DNA of 64,000 nt from Stutzerimonas stutzeri (GTDB lineage: Bacteria > Pseudomonadota > Gammaproteobacteria > Pseudomonadales > Pseudomonadaceae). Shown here piece by piece: positions 39,822-48,527 of this stretch (position 1 is its first letter; each line of letters begins with the position of its first letter). A program made the position numbers and the translations under genes. Location: positions 926,346 to 990,345 of the forward strand of contig DDKB01000017.1 of the NCBI GenBank assembly GCA_002339675.1, written 5' to 3'. The notes under the pieces were generated by a model that made no database searches, was not told the DNA's origin, and worked only from the letters and a program-made list of their open reading frames with translations.

Positions 39822-40697
39822 TTACTGCGGCAGCACTTCCAGCGTGGCGCTGTAGCTGGCCCGGCGCACCGTTGCCGGCTCGCTCACGCCCTGGTCGGTG
39901 CTGACTTCTGCTTCCAGCCAATACATGCCGGCTTTCGGCCAGGTGATGCGGACCTTGCCCGCGGCATCGGTGGTGGCCGTGATCTCGCCCAGCTGGTCGC
40001 GATAGCGGTTGCCGCCGGGGATCACGCTGACCGCGACACCGGCGGCCGGCTTGCCATCGAGCAGAAAGGCGAACTCGGCCTCCTCACCGGCGAACAGGTC
40101 GTTGGGGTGGGTGACCGGCACCAGTTCCAGGCCCTTGCCGGTGGGCTCGAGCACGGTCCGGGTCGGGTTGCCGGAGGTGACGAAGACTTCCATGCGGCTG
40201 CTGGTCTGGGCGACCTTCAGCGCCTGCGCCTGTGCCGGCACGTCTCTGGCGAAGCTCGCGGGGCTGCCCATCCAGCGGCGCGGCTTGCCGTCTTCCTTCC
40301 AGCTGGCGAACAGGCCATCGTTGATCACGGCCAGCTTGTAGGTGCCCTTCTTTGTCAGGTGCAGGTCGAAGCTGCTGCGGTAGCGGCCCAGGTTGCCGTT
40401 TTCGGCTGCGACCATCGTGCCGTCCGGGGCGGTCACCTGCAACGCCGGCGCCGGGCGCGCTCGCATGCCTGGCGGGCCGCCGGCCGGTGCATCCGCGGCG
40501 ATGCCAATGCCCTGGAGGCGCAGCGGGAAATGCTCGAAGTAGAAGAGGTCGTTGGACACGGCTGCGTCGACCGTGACCCAGGGATCCTCGCCGGACAGCA
40601 CCGTGGCGGACGGCAGCATCCAGGCGCGGTGGGCCTGGGCGGACAACGGCATGCAGACGGCCAGCGCCAGGGCGGTCCAGGTGATCATCGGTTTCAT
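39822..40697 (-). CDS. DUF4198 periplasmic protein
   Basis: A 291-aa protein with a signal peptide (MKPMITWTALALAVCMPLSAQA) and the DUF4198 pattern: HRAWMLPSATVLSGEDPWVTVDA at the mature N-terminus, an Ig-like middle (GTYKLAVINDGLFASW), and a second beta domain (LDGKPAAGVAVSVIPGGNRYR, GKVRITWPKAGMYWLEAEV). DUF4198 proteins are beta-rich, periplasmic and often sit near metal-uptake genes, especially for nickel, cobalt or iron. It lies 14 bases after the DUF2271 gene and is part of the same operon. Confidence 0.85.
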   Translation of the reverse strand: MKPMITWTALALAVCMPLSAQAHRAWMLPSATVLSGEDPWVTVDAAVSNDLFYFEHFPLRLQGIGIAADAPAGGPPGMRARPAPALQVTAPDGTMVAAENGNLGRYRSSFDLHLTKKGTYKLAVINDGLFASWKEDGKPRRWMGSPASFARDVPAQAQALKVAQTSSRMEVFVTSGNPTRTVLEPTGKGLELVPVTHPNDLFAGEEAEFAFLLDGKPAAGVAVSVIPGGNRYRDQLGEITATTDAAGKVRITWPKAGMYWLEAEVSTDQGVSEPATVRRASYSATLEVLPQ

Positions 40698-40711
40698 GGC
40701 GGCTTCCTTGG

Positions 40712-41221
40712 TCAGGGGGTAAGGGTGACGGAGACGGTGCCCAGCTCGTTCTTGCCCTGGGCCTTGTGGGTCTGGTGGGCGGCCGCCGGCCAGCTGAACG
40801 GCACCCGTAGCAGTTCGCGGCCACCGACTTCGCGCGCGGCTTCGACCACCAGCCGGTAGTCACCCGGTGGCAGGTCCTTTAGCGGAGCCTGGCTGTCGCC
40901 GAGATGCAGGCTGTGCTGGCCGGGCGCGCGGGTGGCGGCGCTGATGCCGTCGACCGGCATCTCGAGGCCGCGGCCGCTGCGCCGCCACCACTGGCGCAGG
41001 TCCTTGAGCCACTTCTGGCCTTCCTGGTCGGCCTTCCGGTGGTCGTACCAGATCGCGAGGTTGGCGACGTGGGACTGGTCCGGGCGTTCCAGCCAAATCG
41101 CGACGTAGGGCCGGTGGTATTCGGCGACCTGCAGGCGCGGGATTTCGACCGAGACGTCCAGTTCGGCGGCCGGCAATGGCGAGGCGAGCAGGGCTAGGGG
41201 CAGCAGCAGGGTTTTACGCAT
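40712..41221 (-). CDS. DUF2271 periplasmic protein
   Basis: A 169-aa protein with a signal peptide (MRKTLLLPLALLASPLPAA). The DUF2271 domain shows RPYVAIWLERPDQSHVANLA, WLKDLRQWWRRSG and DGISAATRAPGQHSL, then LPPGDYRLVVEAAREVGG. These domains are found fused or next to PepSY and flavodoxin-reductase proteins. It is 11 bases from the PepSY gene; probably a periplasmic accessory of the same redox system. Confidence 0.85.
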   Translation of the reverse strand: MRKTLLLPLALLASPLPAAELDVSVEIPRLQVAEYHRPYVAIWLERPDQSHVANLAIWYDHRKADQEGQKWLKDLRQWWRRSGRGLEMPVDGISAATRAPGQHSLHLGDSQAPLKDLPPGDYRLVVEAAREVGGRELLRVPFSWPAAAHQTHKAQGKNELGTVSVTLTP

Positions 41222-41232
41222 CGCAGCATCCT

Positions 41233-41826
41233 TCAGTGAATGAACAGCAGGGCCAGCAGCACGGGGATCACCAGGCCCAGGCCCACCAGCGGCCAGGTGG
41301 TCGGGCGGGCATTCGCGTGGCGCTGCAACAGCAGCAGGCCGGTCAGGCTGAATACCACGCAGGCGGCGGCGAACAGGTCGATGAACCAGCGCCAGGCGGT
41401 GCCGGCGTTTCGGCCCTTGTGCAGATCGTTGAGGTAGGCGATCCAGCCGCGGTCGGTGGATTCGTAGAGCAGTTCACCGCTGTCCAGTGCGAGGCTCAGC
41501 CAGGCGTCGCCACCTGGGCGGGGCAGGGCGATGTAGAGTTCGCCGTCGCTCCATTCGGCGTCGCGGTCAGCGAGGTCGACCGCGAGCTGTCGTTCCAGCC
41601 AGTCGCGCAGCTCACCCGGCAGGCCGGCGCTCGGCGGCGAGGCCTGCAGTGCCGCCAGCACGGGCGCCGGAAGCTGCGCCTGGCGCTCGCTGACCCGCGG
41701 CCGCGCTTCGATGTTGGCGGCGTGGTTGAGGGTGATGCCGGTGGCGGCGAACAGCAGCATGCCGACCAGGCACAGGGCGGAGCTGATCCAGTGCCATTGG
41801 CGCAGGGTGCCGAGCCAGAGCTGCAT
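41233..41826 (-). CDS. PepSY-associated transmembrane protein
   Basis: A 197-aa protein with an N-terminal PepSY-type helix (LRQWHWISSALCLVGMLLFAATGITLNHA), a periplasmic domain, then LNDLHKGRNAGTAWRWFIDLFAAACVVFSLTG and a final helix ending LLALLFIH. The paired His in the helices (RQWHW, NHA, DLHKG, LQRHA) suggest heme or metal binding, as in PepSY ferric reductases. First gene of the operon PepSY-DUF2271-DUF4198-flavoreductase, which is the usual make-up of a siderophore iron reduction module. Confidence 0.85.
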   Translation of the reverse strand: MQLWLGTLRQWHWISSALCLVGMLLFAATGITLNHAANIEARPRVSERQAQLPAPVLAALQASPPSAGLPGELRDWLERQLAVDLADRDAEWSDGELYIALPRPGGDAWLSLALDSGELLYESTDRGWIAYLNDLHKGRNAGTAWRWFIDLFAAACVVFSLTGLLLLQRHANARPTTWPLVGLGLVIPVLLALLFIH

Positions 41827-41991
41827 GACGATCCTTGGGACAAGCGGGATGAGGGCCGAATTCTAATCAGCACTCGTCTGTAGATGGTAATAGTTTACCG
41901 AAGATATACATTCTCGTTAACGCTGCGCCACGGCCGGCATTGCGCCTTGACTGGGCAGGCGCGGGCCGGGGTGGCCCGCGCCCTGACGCAT

Positions 41992-42681
41992 TCAGGGCAT
42001 CTGGACTTCGATCACGCCGTCGGCGCTGATGCTGATCTGCCGCGTGCCGGCCTCGACGTCCGGGGTCGGCATGGCTTCCATGCTCTTCATGGACAGGGTG
42101 CGCATCACCGGCTGGTAGCCGCCGCTGCCGAGGTTCAGGCTGACGATGCGGTAGTCATTCCCGCCCAGGGCTTCGGTGGCCAGCTGGGCGCGGGCACGAA
42201 AGGCCGCTACCGCGTCCCTGAGCAGGGCGTCCTCGTTCTGCTTGCGGATCGCGTCGGAGACGCTGAAGTCCATGCCGCCCATCTTCAGCGATTGCATCAG
42301 TTCTCCGGTCAGCTTGGACAGGGCGGCAAAATCGCCGCTTTCCAGGCGCAGCTCGGCACGCTCGCGCCAGGCGGTGATCTTCTCGCCGTCCTCGCCGTAG
42401 ACCGGATAGCTGCTGCGGCTGCCCTGGCTGACCGTAATGCCCTTCGCCTCACGGGCGCGTCCGAGGGCCTTGTTGATCGCCGCGGTGGTGCTCGCGGCGA
42501 GCTGCGCCGGGTCTTGCTGCTGCGCCTCGCTGTAGAGGGTCACCTGCATCCGGTCGAAAGCCACCTCGCTGCTCGCCTCGGCGTGCAGGGAAATCTGGTT
42601 GTAGCGTGGCTCGTCGGCGAGGGCGGGCAGGCAGGCGAGGCCGGCGAGCAACGCCAGGCTGCGGGGAAGGGTGTGGAACAT
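41992..42681 (-). CDS. SIMPL-domain (DUF541) periplasmic protein
   Basis: A 229-aa protein starting at ATG 42681 with a signal peptide (MFHTLPRSLALLAGLACLPALA). The SIMPL/DUF541 pattern follows: ISLHAEASSEVAFDRMQVTLYSEAQQQDP, GITVSQGSRSSYPVYGEDGEKITAWRERAELRLE and the C-terminal RQISISADGVIEVQ. Such proteins are linked to oxidative or envelope stress in E. coli (YggE). Divergent from roxS, with about 150 bases between them. Confidence 0.85.
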   Translation of the reverse strand: MFHTLPRSLALLAGLACLPALADEPRYNQISLHAEASSEVAFDRMQVTLYSEAQQQDPAQLAASTTAAINKALGRAREAKGITVSQGSRSSYPVYGEDGEKITAWRERAELRLESGDFAALSKLTGELMQSLKMGGMDFSVSDAIRKQNEDALLRDAVAAFRARAQLATEALGGNDYRIVSLNLGSGGYQPVMRTLSMKSMEAMPTPDVEAGTRQISISADGVIEVQMP

Positions 42682-42829
42682 GACGACTCCTGAATACGAT
42701 GCACCCGTGGTGCGGCGCACAGACTGTAGCCCGAGCACGCCCGCTGTGCAGTTTTTCATGCGTCTCGTTGACGCAGACAGCGTGCGGTTCGGGCGCCTTG
42801 GTTATACTCGCGCCACCTCTGGAGAACCC

Positions 42830-44086
42830 ATGCAACCGTCCGTTCATCTGCTGTCGGCCAGCCGTCAGAACCTGCGCCTGCTTACCCTGATCCGCATCCT
42901 GGTGCTGGCCGCCCAGGCCGGCGCCGTCGGGCTTGCCTATACCACCCAGCTGTTCGGGCTGCCCTGGCTGCACCTGGGCATCACCCTGGCCATTTCGGCG
43001 CTGATCTGCCTCGGCACGGCGCTGCGCCTGCGCGGCCCCTGGCCGGTGACCGAGCTCGAATATGCGGTGCACCTGGCCACCGACCTGCTGATCCACAGCG
43101 CGCTGCTGTACTACTCTGGCGGCTCGACCAACCCCTTCGTGTCGTATTACCTGGTGCCGCTGACCATCGCCGCGGCGACGCTGCCCTGGTTGTATTCGGT
43201 GGTGCTGTCCGGGCTGGCGCTGGCTGGCTACAGCCTGATGCTGGTGTGGTACGACCCGGTGATCGTGCCGCCGGTCGATCGCACCACGCTGCTGGTCTAC
43301 GGGATGTGGCTGAGCTTCGCCCTGGCTGCGGCGCTGATCACCTTTTTCGTCGCGCGCATGGCCGAACAGCTGCGCCGCCAGGAACAGGCCCAGGCGCAGC
43401 GCCGCGAGGAAAGCATGCGCGACCAGCAATTGCTGGCGGTGGCCACCCAGGCCGCCGGCGCCGCCCACGAGCTGGGTACTCCGCTGGCGACCATGAGCGT
43501 GCTGCTCAAGGAACTGCGCCAGGACTACCGCGAACCCGCCGAGCTGAGCGAGGATCTGGCCCTGCTGCAATCTCAGGTGCAGCTGTGCAAGGACAGTCTG
43601 CGGCAGCTGGTGCGCGCGGCCGAGGCGGACCGCCGCCAGGCCATCGTCGAGCAGACGGTGCGCGAATGGGTCGAGTCGGTCCTGCAGCGCTGGCACCTGA
43701 TGCGCCCGGAGGCAACCTTCCGCTTCCAGTGCCTGGGTCGCGGCACGCCGCCCCGCCTGATGCCGCCGGCGGACCTCGGACAGTCGCTGCTCAACCTGCT
43801 CAACAATGCCACCGATGCCAGCCCGGACAACCTGGATATCCGCCTGGACTGGGATGCTCAATGGATCAAGCTGACCATCCGCGACCACGGCGCCGGTGTA
43901 CCCTTGGCGATCGCCGAGCAGATCGGCAGGCCATTCATCACCACCAAGGGCAAGGGCTTCGGGCTCGGCCTGTTCCTGAGTCAGGCGAGCGTTACCCGCG
44001 CCGGCGGCACGGTGAAGCTTTACAATCACGAAGAGGGTGGCACCCTGACCGAATTGCGCCTGCCGCATGGCTCGGTGCGGGCTTGA
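42830..44086 (+). CDS. roxS: Redox sensor histidine kinase RoxS (RegB/PrrB family)
   Basis: A 418-aa kinase starting at ATG 42830. Six transmembrane helices span about residues 20-175, with the quinone-binding-type segment GGSTNPFVSYYLVPLTIAA typical of RegB/PrrB/RoxS. The phospho-His is 213 (AAGAAHELGTPLATM), followed by N box LLNLLNNATDAS, IRDHGAGVP and GLGLFLSQASVTRAGG. It senses respiratory redox state through the quinone pool and phosphorylates RoxR, controlling terminal oxidases including the cyanide-insensitive one. Confidence 0.92.
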   Translation: MQPSVHLLSASRQNLRLLTLIRILVLAAQAGAVGLAYTTQLFGLPWLHLGITLAISALICLGTALRLRGPWPVTELEYAVHLATDLLIHSALLYYSGGSTNPFVSYYLVPLTIAAATLPWLYSVVLSGLALAGYSLMLVWYDPVIVPPVDRTTLLVYGMWLSFALAAALITFFVARMAEQLRRQEQAQAQRREESMRDQQLLAVATQAAGAAHELGTPLATMSVLLKELRQDYREPAELSEDLALLQSQVQLCKDSLRQLVRAAEADRRQAIVEQTVREWVESVLQRWHLMRPEATFRFQCLGRGTPPRLMPPADLGQSLLNLLNNATDASPDNLDIRLDWDAQWIKLTIRDHGAGVPLAIAEQIGRPFITTKGKGFGLGLFLSQASVTRAGGTVKLYNHEEGGTLTELRLPHGSVRA

Positions 44087-44119
44087 ACCTGACGTGATCA
44101 TTACGCGAGGAATGCAAAC

Positions 44120-44680
44120 ATGACCGAAGAGTTGCAGCACGAAGGCGAAGAACAGCCTCATCTGCTGCTGGTGGACGACGATCCGACCTTTACCCGGGTC
44201 ATGGCACGCGCCATGAGCCGCCGCGGCTTGCAGGTCAGCATCGCCGGTTCGGCCGAGGAAGGCCTGGAAATGGCCAAACAGGAGCTGCCCGACTACGCGG
44301 TGCTGGACCTGAAGATGGAAGGCGACTCCGGCCTGGTGCTGCTGCCCAAGCTGCTCGAGCTGGACCCGGAGATGAAGGTGCTGATCCTGACCGGCTATTC
44401 CAGCATCGCCACGGCGGTCGAGGCCATCAAGCGGGGTGCCTGTAACTACCTGTGCAAGCCGGCAGACGCCGACGACGTGCTGGCGGCGCTGCTCTCCAAG
44501 CATGCCGACCTCGATTCGCTGGTGCCGGAAAACCCGATGTCGGTGGACCGCCTGCAGTGGGAGCACATCCAGCGTGTGCTGTCCGAGCACGACGGCAACA
44601 TCTCTGCCACGGCCCGTGCCCTGGGCATGCACCGGCGTACGCTCCAACGCAAACTGCAGAAGCGTCCGGTCCGGCGTTAA
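44120..44680 (+). CDS. roxR: Response regulator RoxR (RegA/PrrA family)
   Basis: A 186-aa regulator. The receiver domain has the acidic pocket VDDD (about 18-21) and phospho-Asp 63 (VLDLKMEGDSGL), with Thr and Lys in LTGYSS and LCKPADADD. A C-terminal Fis-type helix-turn-helix (NISATARALGMHRRTLQRKLQKR) is the hallmark of PrrA/RegA/ActR regulators. It follows roxS by 33 bases as one operon. Confidence 0.93.
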   Translation: MTEELQHEGEEQPHLLLVDDDPTFTRVMARAMSRRGLQVSIAGSAEEGLEMAKQELPDYAVLDLKMEGDSGLVLLPKLLELDPEMKVLILTGYSSIATAVEAIKRGACNYLCKPADADDVLAALLSKHADLDSLVPENPMSVDRLQWEHIQRVLSEHDGNISATARALGMHRRTLQRKLQKRPVRR

Positions 44681-44817
44681 GAACCGCAGCCATAAGCCGG
44701 GAGCCGGTGTCGAGTAGCAGCCGAGCGCCAGAGCAGCTGCCTCGACGCTTCCAGCTTCCAGCTTCCAGGTTTGTGACGCGATAACATGGCGGCGCCTCCA
44801 GCCGCCGAGTAATCAGA

Positions 44818-45759
44818 ATGCTTCCCCTCGTCATTCAGACATTGAGCGTCACCGCGCCAGTGTTCGTGATGCTGCTGCTTGGCGTCGCGTTGATGCGCCT
44901 GCGCTGGATCGACGGCATCTTCATCCACACGGCCTCGACGCTGGTGTTCAAGGCCACCCTGCCAACGCTGCTGTTTCTCTCGGTGATCAAGGCGGACTTG
45001 GGCGCTGCCCTGCAGCCGGCGCTGATCGCCTACTACGTCGCCGCTACCGTGGCGGGCTTCCTGCTGGCCTGGGGCTGGGCGCTATGGCGCTGTCCGGTCG
45101 CCGACCGCGGCGTCTACGTGCAGGGCGCCTTTCGCGGCAACAACGGTGTGGTGGGGCTGGCGTTGGCCACCAGTCTGTACGGCGACTACGGGCTGTCGCT
45201 CGGGGGCGTGCTCGCCGGCCTGGTGATCTTCCTCTACAACAGCCTGTCCGCGGTGGTCCTGGCAATCTACAGTCCCGATGGCCGCGCCGATGCGGGGGCG
45301 ATCATCCGCAGCATCGTCGGCAATCCGCTGATCATCGGCGTGACCGCCGCGATTCCCTTCGCCTACTGGCAGATTCCGCTGCCGGACTGGCTGATGACCT
45401 CCGGGCAGTATTTCGCCCAGCTGACCCTGCCCCTGGCCCTGATCTGCATCGGCGGCACCCTGTCGATCTCCGTGCTGCGCGAAAGCAGCCGCACCGCGCT
45501 GAGCGCGAGCCTGATGAAGATGGTCTGGCTGCCCGCATTGGCTACAGTGGGGGCCTGGGCGTTGGGTTTTCGCGGCGCGGAGCTGGGCATCCTGTTCCTG
45601 TATTTCGGCTGCCCGACCGCCTCGACCAGTTTCGTCATGGCGCGCGCGGTCAACTCCAACCACAAGCTGGCGGCGATCATCATCGTCATCACCACCTTGG
45701 GCGCGGCGGTGACCATCAACATCGGCCTGTTCCTGCTGCGCTGGGCCGGCTGGATCTGA
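44818..45759 (+). CDS. AEC family transporter (auxin efflux carrier type)
   Basis: A 313-aa membrane protein with about ten helices. AEC landmarks are PVFVMLLLGVALMRLRWID at the N-terminus, KATLPTLLFLSVIKAD, QGAFRGNNGVVGLALATSLYG and the final YFGCPTASTSFVMARAVNSN. Bacterial AEC proteins export or import carboxylates and related small anions; the substrate here is unknown. Tandem short repeats (three CTTCCAG, 44748-44768) precede it. Converges with the Ca/Na antiporter genes. Confidence 0.87.
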   Translation: MLPLVIQTLSVTAPVFVMLLLGVALMRLRWIDGIFIHTASTLVFKATLPTLLFLSVIKADLGAALQPALIAYYVAATVAGFLLAWGWALWRCPVADRGVYVQGAFRGNNGVVGLALATSLYGDYGLSLGGVLAGLVIFLYNSLSAVVLAIYSPDGRADAGAIIRSIVGNPLIIGVTAAIPFAYWQIPLPDWLMTSGQYFAQLTLPLALICIGGTLSISVLRESSRTALSASLMKMVWLPALATVGAWALGFRGAELGILFLYFGCPTASTSFVMARAVNSNHKLAAIIIVITTLGAAVTINIGLFLLRWAGWI

Positions 45760-45775
45760 CCGGGTCGGCCACCTT

Positions 45776-46858
45776 TCAGCTGCGCTGGGTCTTCCAGGCG
45801 CGGCCGGCAATCACCAGCAGGGTCACTGCCGTCAGCGGTACGGCGTAGGCCAGCATGGCATCGCCAAAGGTCTCGGCGAGCTCACGGCCGGTGCTGACCA
45901 TCACCAGGTAGGCGGTGTAGGCCACGTAGTAGGCGAGAAACAGCAAGCCCTCCCAGCGACTGATGCTGTAGCCGGTGAAGAAGATCGGCAGACAGGCGAG
46001 GGCCACGGCTACCATCACCGGAAAATCGAAGGCCAGCGCACTGGCGGCGACCTGGATCGACTCCGGAGACACCAGTGAGGCCAGCCCGAGCACGCAGAGC
46101 AGGTTGAAGATGTTGCTGCCGACGATGTTGCCCACCGCGATGTCGCGCTCGCCGCGGATCGCTGCGAGGATCGAGGTGGCCAGCTCGGGTAGCGAGGTGC
46201 CGATCGCGATGACGGTCAGCCCGATCACCAGCTCCGACAGGCCCAGCGCGCGGGCCAGCGACACCGCGCCCTCGACCAGGAAGTGCGAACCGCCAACCAG
46301 CAGCGCCAGCCCGACGATCACCAGCGCCGCGTTGATCAGCGTGGCGTGCGGTCTGGGGTGAGCATCCGCGCCGTATTCGCGGGCGAATTCGTCGTCGGCT
46401 GTCGCCGCGGCACCGGCCCGGCGGCTGCTGACGATGAGAAAGCTCGTGTAACCGATTACCAGAGCGAACAGCAGCGCGCCATCGAGGCGGCTGAGCGCGC
46501 CGTCCCAGGACAGCGCATAGGTGACCAGGCTGGCGCCAATCATGATCGGCACGTCGAGCCGAATCAGCTGGCGCGAGACGATCAGAGGGGCGACCAGCGA
46601 GGTCATGCCAAGGATCAGCAGCACGTTGGCGATGTTGCTGCCGAGCACGTTGCCGATGGCGATGTCGCCGCTGCCATTGAGGGCGGCCTGCACGCTGACG
46701 GCGGTTTCCGGCGCGCTGGTGCCGAAGGCCACCACCGTCAGGCCGATGACCAGCGGCGCAATGCCGAACTGCGCCGCCAGCTTGGCGGCGCCACGCACCA
46801 GCACCTCGGCGCCGGCAACCAACAAGACCAGGCCGGCAATCAGGTAAACAAAGGTCAT
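45776..46858 (-). CDS. Calcium/sodium antiporter (CaCA/YrbG family), second of tandem pair
   Basis: A 360-aa exchanger with two inverted repeats of five helices each. The alpha-1 motif is VVAFGTSAPETAVSVQAAL and alpha-2 is VIAIGTSLPELATSILAAI, each with an ion-binding acidic residue (GTSAPE and GTSLPE). Other conserved parts are GNVLGSNIANVLLILG and GNIVGSNIFNLLCVLG. ATG 46858 starts the first helix; the longer frame is not protein-like. A close paralogue lies immediately upstream, so the pair arose by tandem duplication. Confidence 0.92.
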   Translation of the reverse strand: MTFVYLIAGLVLLVAGAEVLVRGAAKLAAQFGIAPLVIGLTVVAFGTSAPETAVSVQAALNGSGDIAIGNVLGSNIANVLLILGMTSLVAPLIVSRQLIRLDVPIMIGASLVTYALSWDGALSRLDGALLFALVIGYTSFLIVSSRRAGAAATADDEFAREYGADAHPRPHATLINAALVIVGLALLVGGSHFLVEGAVSLARALGLSELVIGLTVIAIGTSLPELATSILAAIRGERDIAVGNIVGSNIFNLLCVLGLASLVSPESIQVAASALAFDFPVMVAVALACLPIFFTGYSISRWEGLLFLAYYVAYTAYLVMVSTGRELAETFGDAMLAYAVPLTAVTLLVIAGRAWKTQRS

Positions 46859-46896
46859 CGCGGACACGACGTGGCTCCAGAAGCGGTAACGAAGGC

Positions 46897-47964
46897 TTAG
46901 CGCTGGTGTTTCCAAGCGCGCAGCACGATCACCAAAAGCGTAATAGCGGTCAAGGGCAATACGTACCAAGTCATTGCGTGACGCATCAGCCCCAGGGCCG
47001 GCAATCCGGTTGAGAACAGCACCAGGTACAGCGTGTAGGCTGCGTAGTAGCTGACGAACAGCAGCCCCTCCCAGCGGTTGATGCGATACCCGGAAAAGAA
47101 GATCGGCAGGCAAGCGGCGAGCACGGCGAGCATCACGGGCAGGTCGAAGGCCAGCGCGTTGGGGGAGATCGACAGGCCATCGGCGGACACCAGCGCGCCG
47201 GCGCCGAGCACCAGCAGCAGGTTGAAGATGCAGCTACCGACGACATTGCCCACGGCGATGTCACGCTGGCCGCGGTACACCGCCAGCAGCGAAGTGGCCA
47301 GTTCGGGCAGCGAGGTGCCTACGGCGATCACGGTCAGGCCGATCACCAGCTCCGACAGGCCAAGCGCGCGGGCCAGGGCCACCGCGCCGTCGATCAGGAG
47401 GTTCGAGCCAAGCACCAGCAGGCCGAGGCCGGCCACCACCAGCGCCAGCTGCAGCGGCCAGGCGAGTGGCTTGCTGGCGGCCTGGGAGGTGTTCGCGTCA
47501 GTCGCGCGCTGTTCCCGCCGACTGGCGACGACCAGGAATGTGGTGTAGGCCAGCAGCAGCGTCAGCAGCACCAGGCCGTCGAGCCGGCTGATCCGGCCGT
47601 TCCACGCCAGCAGCAGGGTCAGCGCGCCGGCGCCGATCATCACCGGGACGTCAAGGCGCACCAACTGGCGGGACACCACCAGCGGGGCGATCACTGCGCA
47701 GAGCCCGAGAATCAGCAGGATATTGGCGATGTTGCTGCCGATCACGTTGCCGACTGCGATGTCGCCGCTGCCCTCCAGCGAGGCCTGAATGCTGACTGCG
47801 GTTTCCGGGGCGCTGGTGCCGAAAGCGACTACCGTCAGGCCGACGATCAGCGGCGAAATGCCCAGGCGCGCCGCCAGGCCCGAGGCGCCGCGGACCAGGG
47901 CCTCGGCCCCGACCACCAGCAGGACCAGCCCACCGATCAGCAAGGCAGGGGTCATCAGGGTCAT
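46897..47964 (-). CDS. Calcium/sodium antiporter (CaCA/YrbG family), first of tandem pair
   Basis: A 355-aa paralogue of the neighbouring exchanger. Motifs VVAFGTSAPETAVSIQASL, GNVIGSNIANILLILG, VIAVGTSLPELATSLLAVY and GNVVGSCIFNLLLVLG are conserved, with Cys replacing Asn in the last one (GSCIF rather than GSNIF). ATG 47964 has AGGAG a few bases upstream. The gap to the second copy is 38 bases, so they form one operon. Confidence 0.92.
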   Translation of the reverse strand: MTLMTPALLIGGLVLLVVGAEALVRGASGLAARLGISPLIVGLTVVAFGTSAPETAVSIQASLEGSGDIAVGNVIGSNIANILLILGLCAVIAPLVVSRQLVRLDVPVMIGAGALTLLLAWNGRISRLDGLVLLTLLLAYTTFLVVASRREQRATDANTSQAASKPLAWPLQLALVVAGLGLLVLGSNLLIDGAVALARALGLSELVIGLTVIAVGTSLPELATSLLAVYRGQRDIAVGNVVGSCIFNLLLVLGAGALVSADGLSISPNALAFDLPVMLAVLAACLPIFFSGYRINRWEGLLFVSYYAAYTLYLVLFSTGLPALGLMRHAMTWYVLPLTAITLLVIVLRAWKHQR

Positions 47965-47995
47965 CCATGCTCCTTGTATGTTGTGCCGCTGGCGC

Positions 47996-48376
47996 TCAGT
48001 CCAGCGTTTCGATCCGCACCGGTGCGACACCGTCGTCCAGTAGGTCGATGCGGTTCGCCGCCACCCGGGACAGGTCGATGATCCGGCCGGGCTTGTAGGG
48101 GCCGCGGTCGTTGATGCGCACGGTCACCTTCTTCCCGTTTTCCAGGTTGGTGACCCGTACGCGCGTATCGAAGGGCAGCGTCTTGTGCGCGGCCACCAGT
48201 TCGTTCTGGTCGAAGGGTTCGCCGCTCGCCGTCGGCTTGCCCTGGAAACTGCGCGAGTAATAGGACGCCTTGCCCTTCTGGGTCAGGGCGCTTTCGTGGG
48301 CTCCCGCATCCGGCGCTTCGAAGCAGCCGGAAAGGAACGCGAGCAGGAGCGGGAGGAGCAGCAGTCTGCGAAACAT
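47996..48376 (-). CDS. RlpA-like double-psi beta-barrel lipoprotein
   Basis: A 126-aa lipoprotein with lipobox AFLSGCFE (Cys 18). The compact RlpA domain shows GKASYYSRSFQGKPTASGEPFD, LVAAHKTLPFDTRVRVTNLENGK and VRINDRGPYKPGRIIDLS. The His of AAHKTLPF and Asp of INDRGPY match the catalytic pair of RlpA lytic transglycosylases. There is no SPOR domain, so it is a short RlpA relative, probably in the outer membrane and acting on peptidoglycan. It begins upstream of, and in the same direction as, the antiporter pair. Confidence 0.85.
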   Translation of the reverse strand: MFRRLLLLPLLLAFLSGCFEAPDAGAHESALTQKGKASYYSRSFQGKPTASGEPFDQNELVAAHKTLPFDTRVRVTNLENGKKVTVRINDRGPYKPGRIIDLSRVAANRIDLLDDGVAPVRIETLD

Positions 48377-48527
48377 GCGTCATTCCTTCCTGAACCTGTC
48401 AGGTGTCTTTCGCCGGAAATGGCGAAGGTTTGAACGCCGGGACCGGCCTGCGTTCACCGGCACCCGATCATCGGTGCCGGTCACGCGCGACGCGGGCGCC
48501 ACGCAGGGCCTGCGCAGGCCGCCGCAA

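Noticed and set aside
41880..41930. Possible Fur box upstream of the PepSY operon
   Set aside because: GATATACATTCTCGTTAAC and GTAATAGTTTACC match the consensus only weakly; not strong enough to list.
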